Shown here: piece after piece, positions 27,601 to 36,027 of the stretch
Position numbering within the stretch: position 1 is the stretch's first letter
Layout: each line of letters starts with the position of its first letter
Assembly: GCF_009184905.1 (NCBI RefSeq)
Contig: NZ_WESC01000010.1
Coordinates: 1 to 64,000 of the forward strand
Source of the DNA: Parvibaculum sedimenti
GTDB lineage: Bacteria > Pseudomonadota > Alphaproteobacteria > Parvibaculales > Parvibaculaceae
Direction: 5' to 3'
Length of the DNA: 64,000 nucleotides
Translations under genes and position numbers: made by a program
The notes under the pieces: model-generated
What the model saw: only the letters and a program-made list of their open reading frames with translations
Database searches by the model: none
What the model was told of the DNA's origin: nothing

Positions 27601-27623
27601 TTGCCGCGTCAAGCCCGGCGATG
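27601..27623. repeat. dispersed palindrome, degenerate
   Basis: TTGCCGCG-tcaag-CCCGGCGAT followed by GACG. It has the same loop and an imperfect stem. It closes the repeat-bounded segment carrying the broken GIY-YIG gene. Confidence 0.55.
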
Positions 27624-27632
27624 ACGAAAGAA

Positions 27633-28064
27633 TTACCTCTTCCCCCTCAGCCTTTTCCGCTTTTCCAGAAAATACATGACCTCGAGCTTCAACCCGTCGG
27701 GGTCGAGGAAATAGACGGCGCGGTAGCCTTCGCCATAGTCGGGATAGTCGGCGGGCGCGTCGATGATGGTTGCGCCCATCTCGACGAGGAGCGCATGCAC
27801 CTTGTCGACATCGCCAGGCCGCGAGACTTCGAAGGCGTAATGATGGAAGCCGACATCGCCGGTGCGGTGCTTGTGCTGCTTGCCTTTCCGGTCGGCCTCG
27901 GTGATCCAGTACATGGTGCGGCCATTGTCCCAGCCGAGCGTCTGGCCGAACTCCCATTCGAGTTCGAAGCCCATGAAGCCGAGCAACCTGTCGTAGAACT
28001 CTTTCGAGCGCTTGAGATTGCTGACGCGGATCGCGAGGTGGTCGATGCCGAGGACGCGGACCAT
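27633..28064 (-). CDS. VOC/glyoxalase-fold protein
   Basis: Protein of 143 residues in the vicinal-oxygen-chelate superfamily. IDHLAIRVSNLKRSKEFYDRLLGFMGFELEW is the first beta-alpha-beta-beta-beta module with its metal His; GFHHYAFEVSRPGDVDKVHALLVEMGATI and YFLDPDGLKLEVMYF give the second module with the Glu ligand. The two-module size matches lactoylglutathione-lyase-like and dioxygenase-like members; the substrate is unknown. The start is MVRVLGIDHLAIR at 28064 after GAAGGAG. It is probably expressed with the acetyltransferase gene 70 bases upstream on the same strand. Confidence 0.85.
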   Translation of the reverse strand: MVRVLGIDHLAIRVSNLKRSKEFYDRLLGFMGFELEWEFGQTLGWDNGRTMYWITEADRKGKQHKHRTGDVGFHHYAFEVSRPGDVDKVHALLVEMGATIIDAPADYPDYGEGYRAVYFLDPDGLKLEVMYFLEKRKRLRGKR

Positions 28065-28133
28065 GATGTGCTCCTTCGCCGGTCTGGACCGCCCGATGCT
28101 CGCGCAGGGCGGGCCACGGCGCAAGCGCGGCGC

Positions 28134-29390
28134 TTACTTCCCGACGAGGCGCGTGCGCGCGGAGCGGAGCCAGCCCATCAGCCGCTCATTGGTCTTGATG
28201 GCGCGGCGAACACCACGGCGCGCATTCAGCACCGTGGACGCGCCGAGGCCCCAGGGTGTCGCCGCCTCGATCAGCGTGTAGAGCGGCATGGGCGTGTCGC
28301 AGAAGCTTTCCTTGTAGGGCGCATGGCCGACGGAGAGATCGTAGACCTTGTGCTTCGCCCCGATGCTGGCGCGCATGAGCCGCAGCAGATGAAGGCGGCC
28401 CGGCGAGATCTTCGCATGTTGCGGATCGTAGACATGCACCATCAGCGTGGCGCGGTCGTGCCAGACATGGGCGATGGAGCCGGAAATCATTTTGCCGTCG
28501 AGCGTCAGCGCTGCGACCTGCAGATGCATCAGCCCGTCCTCGCGCGGCAGCGAGGCGAGTTCGAGATAGGCGGCGCGATGGGCCTCATCCGCGAAGATCG
28601 AAACGATGCCCTGATGGCGAAGCTGCGCGGCCTTGGCGTCGAGGATTTCGCGGGCAAGCGCGCGGGCCTCTGTCGGCGTCTGGGCGATGCGGAAGGCAAC
28701 CTCGCCTTTCGAGGCGAGCTTGCGCTCCTTCACCCGGTCGTTGCGCCGCGTTTCGGGCCGGAAGATCAGCGACAGGTCTTCCGCGTCGGTCGGCAGCGTG
28801 AAGGCATAGGCGGCGTCCGGCGCAAGCTCTCCGCCCAGCGCGACGAAGGGATTGGCGAGAGCGCCGAGACGCGCGGGCTGGTTTTCCAGCAGCACCACAT
28901 CATGTTTCGGAAGCGCCCTGTGGATCGCGGGCCAGAGCGCGGCAAAGCGGCCGACCGGCAGGCGCTCCGCGAAGTCGCGGGCGAGAAGCGGGCCCTTGTA
29001 ATCGGCGAGCTTGCCGCCAAGCCAGACCAGACAACGCGCGCCCATGCGGCGCTCGATGCCGAATGGCGCAAGCATCAGCGGCTTGCCGCCGAGCGAGATC
29101 ATGAGGATGGCGGGCGTGACACCTTCCGCGGTGCCGACGGCGGCATGCCAGGCGGCGAGCCAGTCATAACTCTGGAAGCCGGTGCCCACGGCTTCGGCCT
29201 CGAAGCGGCGCCAATGGGATTCAGCCTCGATGAAGCTCGTGAAAAGCGTGAAGCCAAGCGCGCGGCGGGCGGCAACGCGGCGTTCCACCCTGCCGGGCCA
29301 ATTGCGGGGCGTCACTGCGCGGGGGGCGTGGGGGCGCGGCGCTTCCACCGTCTCTCTCATGCTCGCACCTTCGCCCACACTCTCGATCAT
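28134..29390 (-). CDS. CelD/BcsL-family GNAT acetyltransferase
   Basis: Predicted cytoplasmic GNAT-like protein of about 418 residues in the CelD/BcsL (Acetyltransf_6) group. FTSFIEAESHWRRFEAEAVGTGFQSYDWLAAWHAAVG matches the family's N-terminal region, and KMISGSIAHVWHDRATLMVHVYDPQHAKISPGRLHLLRLM the acyl-CoA domain. The family is tied to cellulose or exopolysaccharide production and to FemAB-like transfer; here no polymer genes are adjacent. Start candidates are ATG 29390 (GGGAG six bases upstream) and ATG 29360. Confidence 0.8.
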   Translation of the reverse strand: MIESVGEGASMRETVEAPRPHAPRAVTPRNWPGRVERRVAARRALGFTLFTSFIEAESHWRRFEAEAVGTGFQSYDWLAAWHAAVGTAEGVTPAILMISLGGKPLMLAPFGIERRMGARCLVWLGGKLADYKGPLLARDFAERLPVGRFAALWPAIHRALPKHDVVLLENQPARLGALANPFVALGGELAPDAAYAFTLPTDAEDLSLIFRPETRRNDRVKERKLASKGEVAFRIAQTPTEARALAREILDAKAAQLRHQGIVSIFADEAHRAAYLELASLPREDGLMHLQVAALTLDGKMISGSIAHVWHDRATLMVHVYDPQHAKISPGRLHLLRLMRASIGAKHKVYDLSVGHAPYKESFCDTPMPLYTLIEAATPWGLGASTVLNARRGVRRAIKTNERLMGWLRSARTRLVGK

Positions 29391-29561
29391 ACCCGTCTCC
29401 CGCGCCGTTCCGGCACATTCGCCGTTCCGTTTCCGGACGACGCCTTGTCTTCTTCCCCTGAGGAGCAAGAGTCCGGCCAGACAGGCCCGGCGTTAACCAG
29501 ACGAGGACACGCCGACGCCGGGGCCCGTGTTAAGGTCATTCACCCGCCACCGGAGGACTCG

Positions 29562-29909
29562 ATGCCGAAACTGATCCCTGTCACCGCAACAACGGCGCCG
29601 GAGACCGGCGCGCCCGCCCCCGACCGCGTGATCGCGGGGCACCCGCAGAACCGGACATGGAATGCCTATGAGACCCCGGATGGCCGCTTCTTCTCAGGCA
29701 TTTGGGAATCCGACGCCGGCGCCTGGCGCATCGAATACACGGAAGCCGAGTTCTGCCACATCCTCGAAGGCGAGAGCCGCATCACAAGCGAGGATGGAAC
29801 CTCCATGACCGTGCGCGCAGGCGACGCCTTCGTGATCCCCACGGGCTTCAAGGGCACATGGGAAGTGGTGACGCGGACGCGCAAGCATTACGCGATCTAC
29901 CTGCCATGA
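29562..29909 (+). CDS. cupin-domain protein
   Basis: Single-domain cupin of 115 residues (DUF861/EutQ-like). The domain spans about residues 45-115: GRFFSGIWESDAGAWRIEYTEAEFCHILEGESRITSEDG (cupin motif 1, metal ligands partly replaced) and VRAGDAFVIPTGFKGTWEV (motif 2). The Shine-Dalgarno is CGGAGGA. Its physiological substrate is unknown; this group often acts in small-molecule binding. A cation exchanger gene follows 34 bases later. Confidence 0.8.
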   Translation: MPKLIPVTATTAPETGAPAPDRVIAGHPQNRTWNAYETPDGRFFSGIWESDAGAWRIEYTEAEFCHILEGESRITSEDGTSMTVRAGDAFVIPTGFKGTWEVVTRTRKHYAIYLP

Positions 29910-29943
29910 GCGCATGCTTCGCGGCGCAGGCGGGAGCGGCCCC

Positions 29944-30975
29944 ATGATGTATCTGTCGGTGCTGGGCGGCTTCGTGTTGCTGATGCTCTGCGGCGACCTG
30001 CTGGTGCGGGGCGCGGTGGCGCTCGCCGCCCGGTTCGGCGTCCCCTCGCTCGTCATCGCGCTCACCATCGTCGCGGTCGGCACCTCCATGCCGGAACTCG
30101 TGATCTCGGCGGATGCAGCACTTCAGGGCTCGTCCGACATCGCGCTCGGCAATGTGGTCGGCAGCAATATCGCCAATATCCTGCTGGTGCTCGGCCTGCC
30201 CGCGCTCATCTACCCCATGTCTTGCGCCGATGGCTCGCTCAAGCGAAACACGATGATCATGCTCGGCGCGAGCGTACTGCTGATCGCGCTCTGCTTGCTC
30301 GGGCCGCTCAATCGCGGCGAAGGGCTGCTGCTTCTCGTTCTGCTCGGCATCTACATCGCATGGTCGCTGCTCGAGGTTCAGACGCACAGGCTCGAAGCGC
30401 GCGCTCGCGCAGCGGAGGCGCGCGCCCTTGCCCTCGAAGTGAAGGAAACCGGCAAGGCCATGGAGGCAGCCGTCGAGCAGGTGATCGTCAGGGATGTGCC
30501 AACGGTGACCATGTCGTGGCTTGTCATCGCGGCCCTCATCCTCGTTGGCTGCGCCGGGCTCCCGGTCGGGGCGCACCTCGTCGTCGCCGGTGGCACGGCG
30601 ATCGCGCGCGCCTTCTCGGTTCCCGAAGCCACAATCGCGCTTTCGCTCGTCGCCATCGGCACATCGCTGCCCGAACTCTCGACCTCGCTGATGGCCGCCT
30701 GGCGGAAGGAGCACGATATCGCCATCGGCAATGTCATCGGCAGCAACATCGTCAATATTCTCGGCATTCTGGGCGTCAGCTCGCTCATTGCGCCGCTGCC
30801 TGTTGCGGCTACCTTTCTTCACGTCGATCTTTGGGTCATGCTCCTCGCCGCCTTCGCGATCGTGCCGACGGTCATGGCGCGTGGCAGCATCACATGGTGG
30901 AAGGGAGCGGCTTTCGTGCTGGCCTATGCGATCTACATTGTCTCGATCCTTCATCGCGGGAGCGCACTGATATGA
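29944..30975 (+). CDS. calcium/sodium antiporter (CaCA family)
   Basis: Inner-membrane cation exchanger of 343 residues with about ten helices in two inverted repeats. The alpha-repeats are visible as ALTIVAVGTSMPELVIS...GNVVGSNIANILLVLG and LSLVAIGTSLPELSTSL...GNVIGSNIVNILGILG, which bind Na+ and Ca2+. The loop between repeats (about residues 145-190) is long, Arg/Ala-rich and cytoplasmic. It resembles YrbG-type bacterial exchangers. The ATG at 29944 starts a hydrophobic helix; its stop overlaps the start of the next gene (ATGA), so the two are translated together. Confidence 0.92.
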   Translation: MMYLSVLGGFVLLMLCGDLLVRGAVALAARFGVPSLVIALTIVAVGTSMPELVISADAALQGSSDIALGNVVGSNIANILLVLGLPALIYPMSCADGSLKRNTMIMLGASVLLIALCLLGPLNRGEGLLLLVLLGIYIAWSLLEVQTHRLEARARAAEARALALEVKETGKAMEAAVEQVIVRDVPTVTMSWLVIAALILVGCAGLPVGAHLVVAGGTAIARAFSVPEATIALSLVAIGTSLPELSTSLMAAWRKEHDIAIGNVIGSNIVNILGILGVSSLIAPLPVAATFLHVDLWVMLLAAFAIVPTVMARGSITWWKGAAFVLAYAIYIVSILHRGSALI

Positions 30976-31724
30976 AGGCGGCCCTCATCACCGGCGCCGC
31001 GCGGCGCATCGGGCGCTCCATCGCGCTCGCGCTTGCCGAAGACGGATATGCCGTCGCCATCCATCATCACCAGTCCGATGAGGACGCGGCCGGCCTTGTG
31101 CGCGAGATCGACATGCGCGGCGGCAAGGCCGTGGCGCTCAAGGGCGACCTCGGCTACCGGCCCGACCTCGCGGCGCTCATTCCCGATGCGGTGAAGGCGC
31201 TCGGCCCGCTCACCCTTCTCGTCAACAATGCCTCGCTCTTCGAGCCAGATGAGGCGGCGACCATGACGGAAGCGAGCTGGGACGCGCATATGAGCACGAA
31301 CCTCAAGGCGCCCGCCTTTCTCTCGCAGGCCTTCGCCGCCCAACTTCCTGAAGGTGCCGCGGGCAACATCGTCAACATCATCGACCAGCGCGTCTGGCGG
31401 CCCAATCCGCGCTTTCTGAGCTATACGCTGTCGAAAATGGCGTTATGGGATCTTACGCGCCTTCTCGCTCAAGGCCTTGCTCCCCATATCCGCGTCAACG
31501 GCATCGGGCCGGGGCCAACGCTCGCCAATACGCGGCAGGCACCGGAAGATTTCGAACGGCAGTCCGCCGCGACTATTTTGCGCCGCGGCACTACGCCAGA
31601 GGAGATTTGCGCGGGACTTAGGTTTATTCTCGCCGCGCCCGCCATGACCGGACAGATGATCGCGCTCGACGGCGGCCAGCACCTTGCCTGGGAAACGCCC
31701 GACGTCGTCGGCATCCCGGAATGA
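30972..31724 (+). CDS. SDR oxidoreductase, FolM/pteridine reductase-like
   Basis: Short-chain dehydrogenase of 250 residues. The cofactor motif is TGAARRIG, the TGxxxRxG form characteristic of pteridine reductases, not the usual TGxxxGxG. NNAS follows, and the catalytic Tyr-Lys pair is in SYTLSKMAL. FolM-type enzymes reduce dihydrobiopterin-like or dihydromonapterin substrates. The gene overlaps the exchanger stop by four bases and is followed by folB, which supports a role in pterin or folate metabolism. Confidence 0.85.
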   Translation: MKAALITGAARRIGRSIALALAEDGYAVAIHHHQSDEDAAGLVREIDMRGGKAVALKGDLGYRPDLAALIPDAVKALGPLTLLVNNASLFEPDEAATMTEASWDAHMSTNLKAPAFLSQAFAAQLPEGAAGNIVNIIDQRVWRPNPRFLSYTLSKMALWDLTRLLAQGLAPHIRVNGIGPGPTLANTRQAPEDFERQSAATILRRGTTPEEICAGLRFILAAPAMTGQMIALDGGQHLAWETPDVVGIPE

Positions 31725-31752
31725 CTGGGCCGGGGCGATTGGGCAAGAATGA

Positions 31753-32172
31753 ATGAGTAACACCATGAGCCAGTCCGACAACGTCCGACCCTTCAAGATC
31801 GCCGACGCGGCACGCGCCATTCGCCACGTCTTCGTGCGGGACCTGCTGCTTGATGCCCATATCGGCGTTTACACCCATGAGCATGGCCGCACCCAGCCGA
31901 TCAGGGTCAATGTGGACCTCACGGTGAGCGAGGCGGCGCATGGCGACAAGCATGCCAATGTCGTCTGCTACGAAGAAGTGGTGAACAACATCAAGGCAAT
32001 GGTGGCGAGCGGGCATCTCAACCTCGTCGAAACCCTGGCCGAACGGGTCGCCGCCTCCTGCCTGGAGGATGAGCGCGTCATGGCCGCCCGCATCCGGATC
32101 GAGAAGCTCGCAGCCATCCCGGAAGCCGGCAGCGTGGGCGTCGAAATCGAGCGAACCAGGGCTTCGTCTTAA
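31753..32172 (+). CDS. folB: dihydroneopterin aldolase
   Basis: Folate-pathway enzyme of 139 residues that cleaves 7,8-dihydroneopterin to 6-hydroxymethyl-dihydropterin and glycolaldehyde. The core is FVRDLLLDAHIGVYTHEHGRTQPIRVNVDL, with the conserved Glu in the HEHG region, then YEEVVNNIKAMVASGHLNLVETLAERVA with the pterin-contacting Glu and the catalytic Lys-bearing IRIEKLAAIP. About 20 extra N-terminal residues precede the core. It sits right after a FolM-like reductase, 28 bases downstream. No folP or folK is visible in this window. Confidence 0.92.
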   Translation: MSNTMSQSDNVRPFKIADAARAIRHVFVRDLLLDAHIGVYTHEHGRTQPIRVNVDLTVSEAAHGDKHANVVCYEEVVNNIKAMVASGHLNLVETLAERVAASCLEDERVMAARIRIEKLAAIPEAGSVGVEIERTRASS

Positions 32173-32578
32173 CCCAAGTGAACCGCTCGGAATTGATTCC
32201 GGATACCCTCTCAAAAGCGGCAATGGAATCAAGCATTTGGGCCGGTCCGACGCCGGGTACGGAACAACTGTACACAGCAAAGAAATCGGCAGAACGCCTC
32301 GAATCTGCTTGACTCTATTTTCGGTCAGCGGCAGCCGCCCCTTTCGAAGGGTAAAAAATATTGTTAAAAATCAAAGGGTTAGCTTTGTCACATTTTGCAG
32401 CCCGACGTCACAAAAGCTAATTGTGGCAATAACTTGACTAGAGTACCCGGCAAAGAATCAACAAACTTATCCACAGCCGCCGCACATATGTTGAGAGGCC
32501 ATCTGGCATCGCCTTCAAAGACGCTACTATGGAAATCAATGGAATCCGGGACTTAAAGGCGGACTCTTCAAACAGGCC
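32173..32578. other. intergenic region between folB and uvrC
   Basis: About 400 bases with AT-rich stretches. It holds a small hairpin CCCTT-tcg-AAGGG (32339-32351) followed by TAAAAAATATTG, which could terminate folB transcripts, and a consensus DnaA box at 32467-32475. No gene is supported; a frame at 32069-32437 overlaps folB and is a shadow. Confidence 0.5.
32467..32475 (+). promoter_or_regulatory. DnaA box consensus
   Basis: TTATCCACA, an exact match to the consensus DnaA box, in the AT-rich spacer 104 bases upstream of uvrC. Only one copy was seen, so an origin is unlikely; regulation by DnaA or chance are the alternatives. Confidence 0.35.
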
Positions 32579-34558
32579 ATGAGCGAACAGGACCAAACCC
32601 CAAGCGAAGCGGCAGAGGGCGGCGTGGAGGCCGCTCCGCTGGGGGCTGCCTATATCGCGGAAAAGGTGAAACAGCTGCCCGACAGCCCGGGCGTCTATCG
32701 CATGTATGACGGCCAGGGCGAGCTTCTCTATGTCGGCAAGGCCCGGAGCCTCAAGAGGCGCGTCTACAACTACACGAAGCTCGCCGGCCATTCGAACCGC
32801 ATCGCCAGGATGATCGCCTCCACGGTTTCGATGGAGTTCATCACGACGGCGACGGAGACCGACGCCCTTCTCCTCGAAGCAAACCTCATCAAGCGGCTGA
32901 AGCCCCGCTACAACGTGCTGATGCGGGACGACAAGTCGTTCCCCTACATCCTGCTGACCGGCGATCACGAGTTCCCGCAGGTGGTCAAGCATCGCGGCAG
33001 CCGCTCGCGCAAGGGCGACTATTTCGGCCCCTTCGCCAATGCAGGTGCGGTCAATGCAACGCTCAACGCATTGCAGAAGGCGTTCCTGCTGCGCTCCTGC
33101 TCCGACAGCGTTTTTGAAAGCCGAACGCGGCCCTGCCTTCTCCACCAGATCAAGCGTTGCAGCGCGCCCTGCACCGGCGTGATCGACAAGGCGGCCTATG
33201 CGGAACTCGTCGCCGAGGCACGGGACTTTCTGCGCGGGCGTTCGCGCAAGACGCAGAAGGAACTCGCCGCGCATATGGAAGAGGCGGCCACTGCGCTCGA
33301 CTTCGAACGCGCCGCGATTTATCGCGACCGCATCCGCGCGCTGACGCAAGTACAGCAACATCAGGGCATCAATCCGCAAACGGTGACCGAGGCCGATGTC
33401 TTCGCCGCCTGGCAGGAGGGCGGACAAACCTGTGTGCAGGTGTTCTTCTTCCGCGCGGGGCAGAACTGGGGCAACCGCGCCTATTTCCCGCGCCACGACC
33501 GCGAACTCGACACGACGGAAGTGCTCGACGCCTTCCTCGCCCAGTTCTACGAAGACCGGCATCCGCCGCGCATGGTGCTGCTGAGCCATGACGTGCCGGG
33601 CAAGGCGCTTCTCGCGGAGGCGCTTTCGATCATTGCCGGCCGCAAGGTCGCTGTCGGCATGCCGCAGCGCGGCGAGAAGCGCGAACTCGTCGATCATGCA
33701 CTCACCAATGCACGGGAAGCGCTGGGGCGCAGGCTCGCGGAAAGCTCGACACAGCGAAAACTCCTCGAAGGCGTGGCGGAAGCCTTCGGCCTCGATCAGG
33801 CGCCCGAACGCATCGAGGTTTACGACAACAGCCATATCTCCGGCTCGAAGCCAGTGGGCGGAATGGTCGTTGCCGGGCCCGAAGGCTTCATGAAGACGCA
33901 ATACCGCAAGTTCAACATCAAGAGCGACATCGAGCCGGGCGACGATTACGCGATGATGCGCGAAGTGCTGACGCGCCGCTTCACGCGGCTGCTGAAGGAA
34001 TCCGGCGAGGCGACGGGCGAAGAGGAGCCGCGCCCCGAGGACGGAGCGAGCGAAGAGGAAGCAAATGCGCGGGGAAAGGAATTTCCCGACTGGCCGGACC
34101 TCATCCTGATCGACGGCGGCGCGGGGCAGATGAAGATCGCCTGCGAGGTTCTGGCCGAACTCGGCATAGACAGTGTCGCCATTGTCGGCGTCGCCAAGGG
34201 ACCAGAGCGCGATGCGGGGCGCGAGCGCTTCTTCATGCCCGGCCGCAATCCTTTCATGATGGAGCCGCGAAATCCCGTCCTCTACTACCTGCAACGCCTT
34301 CGCGACGAGGCGCATCGTTACGCCATCGGCAGCCATCGGGCGCGGCGCTCCAAGGCCATCGGCGTCAATCCGCTGGACGATGTGCCGGGCGTCGGTCCGG
34401 GCCGCAAACGCGCCCTGCTCCGCCATTTCGGCTCGGCACGGGCGGTGGCGCGGGCGGGGCTTTCAGATCTGGAAGCGGTCGACGGGATCAGCGCGAAGGT
34501 CGCGCAGACCATCTACGATTTCTTCCATGGAAATCCGGACCAGCCGTCAAATAACTGA
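32579..34558 (+). CDS. uvrC: UvrABC system protein C
   Basis: Dual-incision nuclease of 659 residues. The N-terminal GIY-YIG-like domain begins [29 protein letters not shown] and makes the 3' cut. A UvrB-interacting UVR motif follows (about 225-260, [24 protein letters not shown]). The C-terminal RNase H-like domain with [17 protein letters not shown] and [11 protein letters not shown] supplies the 5' cut, and two helix-hairpin-helix motifs ([19 protein letters not shown]) end the protein. UvrB is encoded 9 kb away. The ATG at 32579 is the natural N-terminus. Confidence 0.97.
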   Translation: MSEQDQTPSEAAEGGVEAAPLGAAYIAEKVKQLPDSPGVYRMYDGQGELLYVGKARSLKRRVYNYTKLAGHSNRIARMIASTVSMEFITTATETDALLLEANLIKRLKPRYNVLMRDDKSFPYILLTGDHEFPQVVKHRGSRSRKGDYFGPFANAGAVNATLNALQKAFLLRSCSDSVFESRTRPCLLHQIKRCSAPCTGVIDKAAYAELVAEARDFLRGRSRKTQKELAAHMEEAATALDFERAAIYRDRIRALTQVQQHQGINPQTVTEADVFAAWQEGGQTCVQVFFFRAGQNWGNRAYFPRHDRELDTTEVLDAFLAQFYEDRHPPRMVLLSHDVPGKALLAEALSIIAGRKVAVGMPQRGEKRELVDHALTNAREALGRRLAESSTQRKLLEGVAEAFGLDQAPERIEVYDNSHISGSKPVGGMVVAGPEGFMKTQYRKFNIKSDIEPGDDYAMMREVLTRRFTRLLKESGEATGEEEPRPEDGASEEEANARGKEFPDWPDLILIDGGAGQMKIACEVLAELGIDSVAIVGVAKGPERDAGRERFFMPGRNPFMMEPRNPVLYYLQRLRDEAHRYAIGSHRARRSKAIGVNPLDDVPGVGPGRKRALLRHFGSARAVARAGLSDLEAVDGISAKVAQTIYDFFHGNPDQPSNN

Positions 34559-34663
34559 CGCCAAATAGTTGGCGCCAAACAGCGTCGCTACGCTGACAGG
34601 CGGCGCAACTTTGCTATGCTGGCACGTCACGGGGCGCGGCCTGCCCCCTAATATGAGGCGAGG

Positions 34664-35251
34664 ATGCCGACCAATCTGCCCAATCTGCTCACCTATGCCC
34701 GCATCGTCATGGTGCCGGCCGTTGTCGCCTGTTTCTATTTCGAAGGCGACGAGCCGCGCTGGTGGGCGCTCGGCATATTCGTCCTCGCCGCCGTCACCGA
34801 CTTCTTCGACGGCTATCTCGCCCGCGCCTGGGCGCAGCAATCCAATCTCGGCCGCATGCTCGACCCGATCGCCGACAAGCTGCTGGTTGCTGCCGTTCTG
34901 CTGGTGCTGACGCGGGACGGCACGATCGCGGGCTATTCGCTCTGGGCGGCGCTGGTCATTCTCTGCCGCGAGATCCTCGTCTCGGGTCTGCGTGAATTCC
35001 TCGCCGAGGTTCGCGTCAGCGTTCCCGTCTCGCAGCTCGCAAAGTGGAAGACGACGATCCAGATGGTTGCCCTTTCCTTCCTGCTTGCGGGCCCCGCCGG
35101 CGACAAGCTGGTGTCAGGGATCACCACCACCGGGCTGGGGCTCCTCTGGGCGGCAGCGATCCTGACGCTCTACACGGGCTATGATTATTTCAAGGCGGGT
35201 ATCGTGCATCTGACGGCCCCGGCTCCCTCGGGCCAGGACGGACATCCGTGA
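34664..35251 (+). CDS. pgsA: CDP-diacylglycerol-glycerol-3-phosphate 3-phosphatidyltransferase
   Basis: Membrane enzyme of 195 residues making phosphatidylglycerol phosphate. The CDP-alcohol phosphotransferase motif is FFDGYLARAWAQQSNLGRMLDPIADK, with the D-G-x-A-R-x(8)-G-x(3)-D-x(3)-D pattern, and NLPNLLTYARIVMVPAVVACFYF is the N-terminal helix. The protein has about five helices. The downstream moaD start (GTG) overlaps its stop codon, so pgsA, moaD and moaE form an operon, an arrangement known from several alphaproteobacteria. A dyad CGCCAA/TTGGCG after uvrC separates it from that gene. Confidence 0.94.
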   Translation: MPTNLPNLLTYARIVMVPAVVACFYFEGDEPRWWALGIFVLAAVTDFFDGYLARAWAQQSNLGRMLDPIADKLLVAAVLLVLTRDGTIAGYSLWAALVILCREILVSGLREFLAEVRVSVPVSQLAKWKTTIQMVALSFLLAGPAGDKLVSGITTTGLGLLWAAAILTLYTGYDYFKAGIVHLTAPAPSGQDGHP

Positions 35252-35499
35252 GAATCCTCTATTTTTCCTGGGTGCGCCAAAAGGTCGGCACCGCCGAGGA
35301 AGCGGTGACGCTCCCGACCGGCATCGCGACCGTCTCCGCGCTGATCGACTGGCTGAAATCGCGCGGGCCCGGCTATGAGGCCGCCTTCGAAAATCTCAAG
35401 CTCATCCGCGCCGCCATCGACCAGACCCATGCCGATCTCGACGCGAGCATTGCAGGCGCGGATGAGATCGCGTTCTTCCCGCCGGTCACCGGCGGCTAG
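35248..35499 (+). CDS. moaD: molybdopterin synthase sulfur carrier subunit
   Basis: Ubiquitin-like protein of 83 residues whose C-terminal Gly-Gly (PPVTGG) is thiocarboxylated and passes sulfur to the pterin precursor. The sequence FSWVRQKVGTAEEAVTLP and ADEIAFFPPVTGG are typical. A GTG start at 35248 lies inside the pgsA stop (GTGA), giving translational coupling. moaE follows after three bases. Together they convert cyclic pyranopterin phosphate to molybdopterin. Confidence 0.93.
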   Translation: MRILYFSWVRQKVGTAEEAVTLPTGIATVSALIDWLKSRGPGYEAAFENLKLIRAAIDQTHADLDASIAGADEIAFFPPVTGG

Positions 35500-35502
35500 A
35501 CC

Positions 35503-35961
35503 ATGATCCGCGTCCAGACGCAGGATTTCGACATCGGCGCGGAGATCGCGGCGCTGACGCATGGGCGCGCGGATATCGGTGCCGTGGTGACTTTCACCGG
35601 CCTCGTGCGTGACGTGACGGGCGGCGCTTCTGTCTCCTCGATGGAGCTCGAACATTATCCCGGCATGACGGAGCGCGAACTTGCGCGCATCGAGGAAGAG
35701 GCCAATACGCGCTGGCGCTTGCAGGCGAGCCTCATCATCCATCGCGTCGGCAAGCTCGCGCCGAGCGACAATATCGTCCTCGTCGTAACCGCATCAGCGC
35801 ACCGCGAGGATGCGTTCAAGGCCGCCGAGTTCCTTATGGACTATCTCAAGACCCGCGCCCCCTTCTGGAAGCGCGAAGCAGGATCCGAGGGCGACCGCTG
35901 GGTCGAAGCGCGAGAAAGCGACGACGAAGCCGCGAAGCGGTGGGACGAAAAAGGCGGCTGA
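35503..35961 (+). CDS. moaE: molybdopterin synthase catalytic subunit
   Basis: Large subunit of molybdopterin synthase, 152 residues. Recognisable blocks are IGAVVTFTGLVRD, LELEHYPGM with the E-HYPGMT stretch, HRVGKLAPSDNIVLVV and AHREDAFKAAEFLMDYLKTRAPFWKRE, which contains the catalytic Lys residues (KTRAPFWK). It is followed by a rho-independent terminator that overlaps its stop codon, so the pgsA-moaD-moaE unit ends here. Confidence 0.95.
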   Translation: MIRVQTQDFDIGAEIAALTHGRADIGAVVTFTGLVRDVTGGASVSSMELEHYPGMTERELARIEEEANTRWRLQASLIIHRVGKLAPSDNIVLVVTASAHREDAFKAAEFLMDYLKTRAPFWKREAGSEGDRWVEARESDDEAAKRWDEKGG

Positions 35962-35980
35962 GTTTCCTCAGCCGCCTTTT
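35953..35980 (+). terminator. terminator of pgsA-moaD-moaE operon
   Basis: Perfect 10-bp stem GGCGGCTGAG-tttc-CTCAGCCGCC (35953-35962 and 35967-35976) followed by TTTT and preceded by AAAA. The TGA of moaE lies within the ascending arm. The flanking A and T runs make it potentially bidirectional, serving the convergent ilvE as well. Confidence 0.85.
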
Positions 35981-35991
35981 CTCTTATCGTC

Positions 35992-36014
35992 ATTGCCGGA
36001 TCAAGTCCGGGCAT
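35992..36014. repeat. dispersed palindrome, degenerate
   Basis: ATTGCCGGA-tcaag-TCCGGGCAT, with the same loop as the other copies in the window and two mismatched stem positions. It lies in the spacer between convergent moaE and ilvE. Confidence 0.6.
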
Positions 36015-36027
36015 AACAGCTTTTTAT

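Noticed and set aside
27621-29909. 762-codon rightward open frame
   Set aside because: It only reads antisense through the VOC and acetyltransferase genes and enters the cupin gene in phase; the cupin has its own ATG and ribosome site at 29562.
32400-32480. Replication origin
   Set aside because: One DnaA box only, without the usual origin neighbours.
32438-34426. 662-codon open frame opposite uvrC
   Set aside because: Antisense of a complete uvrC gene; no domain, no ribosome site.
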